Position numbers and translations under genes: made by a program. Positions 19,468 to 25,473 of a DNA stretch of 64,000 nucleotides are shown here, piece after piece. The stretch is taken from NCBI GenBank assembly GCA_019454205.1, contig CP075369.1, positions 1,488,001 through 1,552,000 of the forward strand. The letters are read 5' to 3'. The notes beneath the pieces were generated by a model. That model worked only from the letters and a program-made list of their open reading frames with translations, searched no databases and was not told where the DNA came from. How positions within the stretch are numbered: position 1 is the first letter of the stretch; the number at the start of each line of letters is the position of its first letter. The stretch comes from Xanthobacteraceae bacterium (GTDB lineage: Bacteria > Pseudomonadota > Alphaproteobacteria > Rhizobiales > Xanthobacteraceae).

Positions 19468-19889
19468 GCCGCCGCCTTTGCCGCTTTCGCGGCCACGCGC
19501 TCGTCGAACTTCGCGCGGTTGATGACGAAACGCTCGTGCGTCCCGCCGCCGATCTTGTCCACGCCGTCATGGCCAACTACCGTGAACTTCACGCGCTTGC
19601 CATCGACTTCCGTGATCTCGCAATCGACGGTGACCGTGAGGCCCGGCGGCGTCGCGGCGTCATGGGTGAAATTGACGACGGTGCCGAGGCTGCCCTCGCC
19701 TTCTTCGAGATGCATCTGCAACAGCTCGGTGCAGCACCACTCGAACAGGCCAACCATGTATCCGGTCGCGAACACGGCCGGCATTTGGCCGAACTCGCCC
19801 GATTCCGGATAGAGCGCGGGCACGGTCTTGCTGTCCGTCACCTTGAACGTGATGCGATGCTTGAGGCCGGGCTTCAGCGAGGCTTTCAC
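19464..19889 (-). CDS. FlK-like hotdog-fold acyl-CoA thioesterase inside the nuo operon
   Basis: A 141-residue hotdog protein that closely resembles Streptomyces cattleya FlK, the fluoroacetyl-CoA thioesterase, as I recall that sequence. It shares the YPES, FATG-MVGL-EW, EGEGSLGT, TH-AATPPGLTVTV and HDGVD-IG-GTHER blocks. FlK catalytic residues T42, E50 and H76 fall at exactly the same numbers here, as do pocket residues V23, L26 and F33; the FlK gate F36 is M36. The start is GTG at 19889, overlapping the nuoC stop (GTGA); the stop overlaps the nuoD start (ATGA). It is therefore translationally coupled on both sides. Fold and thioesterase class are secure. The true substrate is unknown; a toxic or misloaded short acyl-CoA is an inference. 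Confidence 0.85.
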   Translation of the reverse strand: MKASLKPGLKHRITFKVTDSKTVPALYPESGEFGQMPAVFATGYMVGLFEWCCTELLQMHLEEGEGSLGTVVNFTHDAATPPGLTVTVDCEITEVDGKRVKFTVVGHDGVDKIGGGTHERFVINRAKFDERVAAKAAKAAA

Positions 19890-20503
19890 TTCTTCGCCTC
19901 CGCTTTGGCCTTCTCGTCGCCGGGCAGCACGTAGTCGGTGCCTTCCCACGGCGAGAGGAAATCGAAATTGCGGAATTCCTGCGCGAGCCGCACCGGCTCG
20001 TACACGACGCGCTTCGCTTCGTCGTCCCAGCGCACCTCGACGAATCCGGTGAGCGGGAAATCCTTGCGCAGCGGATAACCCTCGAAGCCGTAGTCGGTCA
20101 GCAGGCGGCGAAGTTCGGGATGCCCGGTGAACAGGATGCCGTACATGTCGTAGGCTTCGCGCTCGAACCAGTTAGCGCCGGGGAATACGCCGCAGATCGA
20201 AGGCACCGGCGTCTGCTCGTCGGTCTGCAGCTTCACGCGGATGCGCAGGTTCTTCGACGGCGACAGCAGGTGATAGACGACATCGAAACGCTTCTCGCGG
20301 GTCGGATAGTCCACACCGCACACGTCGATGATATTGATGAACTGGCACTTCTTGTCGTCGCGCAGAAACTTCATCACCGTTTCGATGCGCTCGGCTTCCG
20401 CCTCGATGGTCAGTTCGCCATAGGCAACCTTGAACCCGCGCATCGCGCTTTTCAGCGATCGGGCGGTGTGTTCACCGAGTTCGTGCAGCGCTTCGTCGGC
20501 CAT
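19886..20503 (-). CDS. nuoC: NADH-quinone oxidoreductase subunit C
   Basis: A 205-residue, 30-kDa-type subunit of the complex I connecting module. The signature block containing WFEREAYDMYGI and the RRLLTDYGFEGYPLRKDFPL segment are conserved. A Lys/Ala-rich tail ends the protein. The ATG at 20503 gives the normal N-terminus; the frame is open further into nuoB but is not used. Its TGA overlaps the GTG of the FlK-like thioesterase. Confidence 0.95.
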   Translation of the reverse strand: MADEALHELGEHTARSLKSAMRGFKVAYGELTIEAEAERIETVMKFLRDDKKCQFINIIDVCGVDYPTREKRFDVVYHLLSPSKNLRIRVKLQTDEQTPVPSICGVFPGANWFEREAYDMYGILFTGHPELRRLLTDYGFEGYPLRKDFPLTGFVEVRWDDEAKRVVYEPVRLAQEFRNFDFLSPWEGTDYVLPGDEKAKAEAKK

Positions 20504-20511
20504 GACAATTC

Positions 20512-21072
20512 TCAGCGCTCGATAGTGCCGGTGCGGCGGATCTTCCGCTGCAACAGCAATACGCCGTAGAGCAGCGCCTCCGCGGTCGGCGGACAACCGG
20601 GGACGTAGATATCGACCGGCACAACACGGTCGCAACCCCGGACAACTGCGTAGGAGTAGTGGTAATAGCCGCCGCCGTTCGCGCACGACCCCATCGAGAT
20701 GACGTAACGCGGCTCCGGCATCTGATCGTAGACCTTGCGCAGCGCCGGCGCCATTTTGTTGGTCAGTGTACCGGCGACGATCATGACATCCGACTGGCGC
20801 GGGGATGCGCGCGGCGCGAAGCCGAAGCGCTCGACGTCATAGCGCGGCATGGAAAGCTGCATCATCTCGACGGCGCAGCACGCCAGCCCGAACGTCATCC
20901 ACATGAGCGAACCGGTGCGCGCCCAGTTGATGAGGTCGTCGGTGGCGGTGACGATGAAGCCCTTGTCGGCGAGCTCGTTGGACAGCCCCTGATAGAACGG
21001 GTCGTCCGCGCCGACCGGCTTGCCGGTCTTCGGGTCGAGGATGCCTTTCGGCGCGGGTGCGACGAGGGTCAT
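20512..21072 (-). CDS. nuoB: NADH-quinone oxidoreductase subunit B
   Basis: A 186-residue subunit holding the terminal N2 [4Fe-4S] cluster on C65, C66, C130 and C160 (LACCAVEMM, GSCANGGG, PGCPPTAEAL). The ATG at 21072, seven bases after the nuoA stop, gives the family N-terminus. An in-frame start at 21114 would overlap nuoA by 35 bases and add 14 residues unlike the family. Confidence 0.95.
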   Translation of the reverse strand: MTLVAPAPKGILDPKTGKPVGADDPFYQGLSNELADKGFIVTATDDLINWARTGSLMWMTFGLACCAVEMMQLSMPRYDVERFGFAPRASPRQSDVMIVAGTLTNKMAPALRKVYDQMPEPRYVISMGSCANGGGYYHYSYAVVRGCDRVVPVDIYVPGCPPTAEALLYGVLLLQRKIRRTGTIER

Positions 21073-21079
21073 GCGCGGC

Positions 21080-21445
21080 TCAATCCCATTCCAGCGCACC
21101 CTTGCGCCATTCATAGAAGAAGCCGACGGTCAGCACGCCGAGGAAGATCATCATCGACCAGAAGCCGAGCGAGCCGAGTTCCCCGAACACGATGGCCCAG
21201 GGGAACAGGAACGCGACCTCAAGGTCGAAGATGATGAAAAGGATGGCGACCAGGTAGAAGCGCACGTCGAACTTCATGCGTGCGTCGTCGAAAGCGTTGA
21301 ATCCGCACTCGTAGGCGGAAAGCTTCTCCGGGTCGGGGTTCTGGTAGGCCAGCAAAAAAGGCGAGATCAGCAGCGCCAGCCCGATCACGGCTGCCACGCC
21401 GATAAAGATGACGACCGGAAGATAGTCGTTGATTAAGGCGGCCAT
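21080..21445 (-). CDS. nuoA: NADH-quinone oxidoreductase subunit A
   Basis: A 121-residue, three-helix membrane subunit and first gene of the operon. The loop KLSAYECGFNAFDDAR contains the conserved Cys and acidic residues near the quinone cavity. The ATG at 21445 matches the family. The operon promoter should lie in 21446-21658, a region shared with the divergent lipoprotein gene. Confidence 0.95.
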   Translation of the reverse strand: MAALINDYLPVVIFIGVAAVIGLALLISPFLLAYQNPDPEKLSAYECGFNAFDDARMKFDVRFYLVAILFIIFDLEVAFLFPWAIVFGELGSLGFWSMMIFLGVLTVGFFYEWRKGALEWD

Positions 21446-21658
21446 CCGATAACCCTCACGGGGCACACACAACGCCTTCGGGCGAAGGCGGGTCTTCCGC
21501 CTCGCACATGCGAATAATTCGAAAGACGCTAGGTGGTTAAACCAGCCACCCATGCGAAGCAAGGGCGCAAAGGGCGTAAATCAGGGCTATTTCCAATGAC
21601 TTCCCGCCCTGCGCGAACGGCGTTACTCTGTCACACGGCTGGCATGGGAAGGAATCGG

Positions 21659-22285
21659 ATGCGGACCCCCCGACTTGCGACCAAGGGCGCATTGCTCTTG
21701 TGGCTGCCTGCGACACTTTTGATTGCGGCCTGCGCCAACACGAGCATGAACAACCTGATTGGCCCTGCGGCGGAGCCGCCGAGCATCCCGGCCGAGGCTC
21801 TGGTCGGGCGCTGGGGTCTGGCCGCCTACCAGCGCGAGGAAGACCGTAACCGCACCGAACTCGAAGCGCGCAGGCAGTGCCGTCAGGCCTACGAAATCGC
21901 GCGCGGACCGAACGGCGGGGTGCTCATGCATCTGGCCGATTCCGCGCAACCTGAAGAACTTGTTCTGAAAGGCCTGGCCGGCGGCAAGACCTTCGTCGGT
22001 CCGCAGGGCGAAGCAGGCGGTCAACAGGATCGGGAAATCGTATCGTTCGACGGCAGGATCATGGTGATGCGCTGGGTCGATACCGAAGTCGCCGCGCGCT
22101 ATGGCACGTCCATCTATGTAAAGTGCGATACCCCGCCCGCGAAGGCAAAGAAAAAGGCCGCTCCGAAAGCGGCCAAATCCAAGGCCAAGGCCCCTCCTGC
22201 GCAAAAGCAGAAAGGCCCCGTCTTCATGGCGCCGCCGGGCCAGGAACCCGACGAGCCGGACGAACCCGATCAGCCCGCGAACTAG
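21659..22285 (+). CDS. Putative outer-membrane lipoprotein of unknown function
   Basis: A 208-residue protein with a lipoprotein signal peptide (basic start, hydrophobic core, lipobox LIAAC with Cys25). A globular region of about 120 residues follows (VGRWGLAAYQREEDRNRTELEARRQC). The C-terminal third is low-complexity: a Lys/Ala-rich stretch (about 161-186) and a Pro/acidic tail. I do not recognise the domain. The ATG at 21659 is preceded by GGGAAGGAA. It diverges from nuoA, and its stop codon overlaps the convergent binding-protein stop on a shared CTAG. Confidence 0.75.
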   Translation: MRTPRLATKGALLLWLPATLLIAACANTSMNNLIGPAAEPPSIPAEALVGRWGLAAYQREEDRNRTELEARRQCRQAYEIARGPNGGVLMHLADSAQPEELVLKGLAGGKTFVGPQGEAGGQQDREIVSFDGRIMVMRWVDTEVAARYGTSIYVKCDTPPAKAKKKAAPKAAKSKAKAPPAQKQKGPVFMAPPGQEPDEPDEPDQPAN

Positions 22286-23301
22286 CGGATCGGCGGCGCG
22301 TACTGGATGCCGCCCGCGCTCCAGAGATGGTTCAGCCCGCGCGGAATACCGACGCGCGACTTGACCCCGATGTTGCGCTCGAAGACTTCGCCATAGTTTC
22401 CGGTGTGACGAACGACGCGAACCACCCAGTCACGCGAGAGGCCGAGCTTTTCGCCATAGTCGCCGTCCCGTCCGGTAAGCCGCTTGATGTCCGGCTTCTC
22501 CGATTTGAGCGCATCGTCGATGTTCTTCGCGCCAACGCCGAGTTCTTCGGCATTGAGCAAGGCGAAATGCGTCCACTTCACGATGCCCAGCCATTGCTCG
22601 TCCCCGGCCCGCACCGCCGGGCCTAGTGGTTCCTTCGAGATGATGTCGGCAAGGATGGTGTGTTCGCCGGGCTTCGTGGTTTCTAGTTTCAGCGCGTAGA
22701 GCTGCGACACGTCTGCGGTGAGTACATCGCAATTTCCGGCGTCGTATCCTTTCAGCAGGCTCGTGACCTCCGGGAATTTCACGATCTCGAAGCGCATCCC
22801 GTTCTGGTTGAAGTAGTCGGTGATGTTGATTTCGGTCGTGGTGCCGGTCTGCACGCAGATCTTCACGTTCTGCAGATCCATCGAGGTCATCACGTTGCGG
22901 GATTTCCGCACCATGAAGCCCTGCCCGTCATAATAGGTGATGCCGGCGAAAACGATGCCGTAATCGGCCTCACGCGAAATCGTCCAGGTCGAGTTACGCG
23001 AGAGAATGTCGATCTTCTTGTCTTTCAGCGCATCGAAGCGTTCGGCGGCATTCAGCGGCACGAACTGCACCTTCGAAGGGTCGTTGAAAATCGCAGCGGA
23101 AAGCGCGCGGCAGAAATCGACATCAAAGCCGCTCCAGTTGCCCTTGCCATCGTCCTGCGAAAATCCGGGCAGGCCCTGGCTCACGCCGCACAGGATATGC
23201 CCGCGCGCCTGAATCGATTTCAGCGTTTGCGCATCTGCCGCGGCGATAGCGATGACACAGAACAGAGCGGCGAGAAAGATTTGCCGAAGTTTCAAGATCA
23301 T
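22282..23301 (-). CDS. General L-amino acid ABC transporter substrate-binding protein (AapJ/BztA type)
   Basis: A 339-residue periplasmic binding protein with a signal peptide cleaved near residue 24 (AAADA). A class 3 solute-binding fold follows, typical of the polar amino-acid uptake family, including the GNWSGFDVDFCRALS segment. The C-terminal extension ending GLNHLWSAGGIQYAPPIR is characteristic of AapJ/BztA. No permease or ATPase genes are adjacent, so it is either an orphan or serves a transporter encoded elsewhere. It ends convergently on the lipoprotein gene. Confidence 0.88.
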   Translation of the reverse strand: MILKLRQIFLAALFCVIAIAAADAQTLKSIQARGHILCGVSQGLPGFSQDDGKGNWSGFDVDFCRALSAAIFNDPSKVQFVPLNAAERFDALKDKKIDILSRNSTWTISREADYGIVFAGITYYDGQGFMVRKSRNVMTSMDLQNVKICVQTGTTTEINITDYFNQNGMRFEIVKFPEVTSLLKGYDAGNCDVLTADVSQLYALKLETTKPGEHTILADIISKEPLGPAVRAGDEQWLGIVKWTHFALLNAEELGVGAKNIDDALKSEKPDIKRLTGRDGDYGEKLGLSRDWVVRVVRHTGNYGEVFERNIGVKSRVGIPRGLNHLWSAGGIQYAPPIR

Positions 23302-23308
23302 TCCCCCT

Positions 23309-23929
23309 TCACATCTGCGGCGCATGACGCACGATCACGCGCGTGCCGACTTCGACGCGCTCGAAGAGATCGATGACGTCGTTGTTCACTAGCCGGAAGC
23401 AGCCCGACGATACCGCGTGACCGATCGTATGCGGCTGGTTGGTGCCGTGAATGCGATAGATCGTGTTGCCGATATAGAGCGCTCGCGCGCCGAGCGGATT
23501 GCCCGGCCCGCCCGCCATGAAGCGCGGCAGGTACGGCTGGCGCTCGATCATCTCCGGCGGCGGCCGCCAGTCGGGCCATTCCTGCTTCCGCGTGATCTTG
23601 TGTAGTCCCTGCCACGTGAAGCCATCTCGCCCGACGCCGACGCCGTAGCGCAGCGCCTTGTTATTGCCGAGCACGAGATAGAGGAAACGCTCGCTGGTGT
23701 GGACGATCAGTGTTCCCGGCGGTTCGTTGGTGCGGAAAAAGACCACCTGCTTCTGGAATTCGGTGGAGGCCTCCTGCTGATCGGGCACAACGCCGGGGGT
23801 CTCGCCGTCGGGAAGTTCGTCCTGCGCGTAGATGACCTGCGGCCCGCGTTGCTGTGCCTGGGCGGAAATTCCGCCGGGAACGAGAAACGAGAGTGCAACT
23901 GCGAAAAGGGACAATCGCCACAGCCGCAT
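23309..23929 (-). CDS. Secreted L,D-transpeptidase (YkuD domain)
   Basis: A 206-residue exported protein with a signal peptide (cleavage about residue 25). The YkuD catalytic domain spans about 70-203. The catalytic motif has H161 (IHGTNQPHTIG) and C177 in HAVSSGCFRL, with R179. Such enzymes make 3-3 cross-links in peptidoglycan or attach proteins to it. The gene lies seven bases upstream of the binding-protein gene and may be co-transcribed with it. Confidence 0.92.
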   Translation of the reverse strand: MRLWRLSLFAVALSFLVPGGISAQAQQRGPQVIYAQDELPDGETPGVVPDQQEASTEFQKQVVFFRTNEPPGTLIVHTSERFLYLVLGNNKALRYGVGVGRDGFTWQGLHKITRKQEWPDWRPPPEMIERQPYLPRFMAGGPGNPLGARALYIGNTIYRIHGTNQPHTIGHAVSSGCFRLVNNDVIDLFERVEVGTRVIVRHAPQM

Positions 23930-24047
23930 CGAACGACCTCCGCCCTGATTCCGAGACTAAGTAACCTGCCGGGCGGAGCGGAACACGGTTCCCGCCAGCC
24001 GTCAAAGCAAGGCGGAAATGTTATAATTTGCAATGATTTGATTGATA

Positions 24048-24124
<77 letters not shown>

Positions 24125-24137
24125 TAGGGAGAACGCC

Positions 24138-24166
24138 GGGATAAAGACCGCCCCCCCCTTAGTCAA
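24138..24166 (-). promoter_or_regulatory. Sigma-70-type promoter of tRNA-Asp with a G8 run in the spacer
   Basis: On the minus strand, TTGACT (24166-24161) is followed after exactly 17 bases by TATCCC (24143-24138). Initiation would fall about seven bases before the mature tRNA-Asp 5' end at 24124. The spacer contains eight consecutive G residues. Confidence 0.5.
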
Positions 24167-24296
24167 GACGGTTTCCCGCTTCGAAAGTGCGAAAAACCCC
24201 TGAAAATAGGGCTTTTTGCGTGGCCCGTTCTGCAAGAATCATCTAAACGCCAGCTATTACGCGCTTTCCTTCAAGCCGCCTGATGAGGAGACACCC

Positions 24297-24599
24297 ATGG
24301 CAGATAAGAAGCCGGCGACTGCCCCGACGCATACGTTGAAGCATCTCGCGGCGCAGCTCGCGGAAGACCACCAGCTTTCGAAGAAGCAGGGCGAAGCGAT
24401 CCTGAACGATCTCGTTACCCTGATCACCAAATTGCTCAAGAAGGGTGACCGCGTCCGCCTCAGCGGCCTCGGCATCCTTCAGGTACGCAAGCGCGCTGCC
24501 CGCATGGGCCGCAACCCGGCGACCGGCGAGCAGATTCAGATCAAGGCTTCCAAGAAGGTCGCCTTCCGCGCCGCCAAGGAACTGAAGGAAGCGATCTAA
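24297..24599 (+). CDS. HU family DNA-binding protein with N-terminal extension
   Basis: A 100-residue nucleoid protein. The HU/IHF fold spans about 13-100, with the DNA-arm signature GRNPATGE at 71-78. The first twelve residues (MADKKPATAPTH) are an extension absent from classical 90-residue HU. The ATG at 24297 follows TGAGGAG. It is a divergent paralogue of the HU gene at 25017-25298 and has its own strong terminator. The role is probably DNA bending and compaction; target preference cannot be judged. Confidence 0.92.
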   Translation: MADKKPATAPTHTLKHLAAQLAEDHQLSKKQGEAILNDLVTLITKLLKKGDRVRLSGLGILQVRKRAARMGRNPATGEQIQIKASKKVAFRAAKELKEAI

Positions 24600-24635
24600 G
24601 CTTCTTTCGTTCTAGCGACGTAGCAGAGTTCAAAG

Positions 24636-24669
24636 CGGCGATGCGCGAAAGCGCGTCGCCGTTTTATTT
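24636..24669 (+). terminator. Rho-independent terminator of the HU paralogue
   Basis: Stem CGGCGATGCGC / GCGCGTCGCCG (one G-U) closed by a GAAA tetraloop, followed by TTTTATTTTT, 36 bases after the HU stop. The T-tract overlaps the stop-codon end of the small convergent gene. Confidence 0.85.
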
Positions 24670-24876
24670 TTGCTGGCGCTTTTGAATGACAAGATAGGTC
24701 GCGTTGACAGCCCAAAATACGAAACAGCCAAACGCAACGATCAGCGAGTAATAGGCCACGTTGGCCATCAATTCAGTGGCGTACAACGTGACGAACGCAT
24801 ACGAGACCACACAAGCCGCAATCGCTGTCAGCAGCAGTGCGAGATAACCGGCAGAATGGCTCAGTCTACGAAGCAT
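24664..24876 (-). CDS. Small two-helix membrane protein, hypothetical
   Basis: A 70-residue frame with two strongly hydrophobic segments (about 11-33 and 42-64) and a basic C-terminus (QKRQQK), reading as a two-pass inner-membrane protein. No family is recognised. It lies convergent to the HU gene and just downstream of tRNA-Val. Support is the helix pattern only, so it could be spurious. Confidence 0.5.
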   Translation of the reverse strand: MLRRLSHSAGYLALLLTAIAACVVSYAFVTLYATELMANVAYYSLIVAFGCFVFWAVNATYLVIQKRQQK

Positions 24877-24894
24877 GGTTTCTGTTTGAGGAAA

Positions 24895-24970
24895 TGGTGC
24901 GCGGTGACGGGCTCGAACCGCCGACCCTCTCGGTGTAAACGAGATGCTCTACCAACTGAGCTAACCGCGC
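24895..24970 (-). tRNA. tRNA-Val (TAC)
   Basis: A 76-base cloverleaf with encoded CCA. The acceptor GCGCGGT pairs with ACCGCGC. The D-arm is GCTCAGTTGGTAGAGC, the anticodon stem TCTCG/CGAGA closes loop TTTACAC (anticodon TAC), and the T-loop is TTCGAGC. Confidence 0.97.
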
Positions 24971-24981
24971 TAACCCGGCGC

Positions 24982-25010
24982 CGTTTACGCGCTTCGCGCG
25001 CGCCGATCAA
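24982..25010 (-). promoter_or_regulatory. Sigma-70-type promoter of tRNA-Val
   Basis: On the minus strand, TTGATC (25010-25005) and TAAACG (24987-24982) are separated by 17 bases. Initiation is expected a few bases before the tRNA 5' end at 24970. It fits between the hup stop and the tRNA. Confidence 0.5.
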
Positions 25011-25016
25011 CCGCCG

Positions 25017-25298
25017 TCAGAAGTCGCGGTTGATGGCGTCTTTCAGGCCCTTGCCCGCCGAGAATTTCGGCGCTTTCGACGCCGCAATCTGCACCGGTTC
25101 GCCGGTGCGCGGGTTACGCCCTTCCCTTGCCGCGCGGTTGGCCACCGTGAAGGTACCGAAGCCGATGATCTTCACCTCGTCGCCGGCTTTGAGCGCCTTG
25201 GTGATGAGGTCGAAGGTCGCCTCGACCGCAGCCGTCGCCTGAAGCCGCGTCAGGTTCGAGAGTTCCGAGACCTGCACGATGAGATCGTTCTTGGTCAT
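25017..25298 (-). CDS. hup: DNA-binding protein HU
   Basis: A 93-residue HU protein in the standard length range. It begins MTKNDLIVQV, with the GFGTF turn and the arm signature GRNPRTGE at 60-67. It lies downstream of lon on the same strand, as is common in proteobacteria (lon-hup). AAGGAAG precedes the ATG at 25298. Confidence 0.95.
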   Translation of the reverse strand: MTKNDLIVQVSELSNLTRLQATAAVEATFDLITKALKAGDEVKIIGFGTFTVANRAAREGRNPRTGEPVQIAASKAPKFSAGKGLKDAINRDF

Positions 25299-25427
25299 TC
25301 GAGCTTCCTTCCCTTAGCCCTGTTTCACCGCCCCGCCCGCCTGCCGCTTGAGGTTCAATCTTTCGAACCGAAATGCAAGCGCCGGGCGGGCGGACGATGC
25401 GATTTGCACCGGAAAACTGAAACGCTT

Positions 25428-25457
25428 CGCCCGCGGCAGGTTTCCCCGCCGCGGGCG
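25428..25457 (-). terminator. Strong hairpin after lon, probable terminator
   Basis: A perfect ten-base stem (CGCCCGCGGC / GCCGCGGGCG) with a ten-base loop lies 17 bases beyond the lon stop. There is no good T-tract on the minus strand, so termination may be partial and lon-hup read-through remains possible. Confidence 0.4.
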
Positions 25458-25473
25458 ATAATTTCCGGAATGG

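Noticed and set aside
24192..24217. Possible terminator AAAAACCCC...GGGCTTTTT upstream of the HU gene
   Set aside because: The stem has a mismatch next to a three-base GC core and no gene ends nearby that would need it. It is probably chance symmetry.
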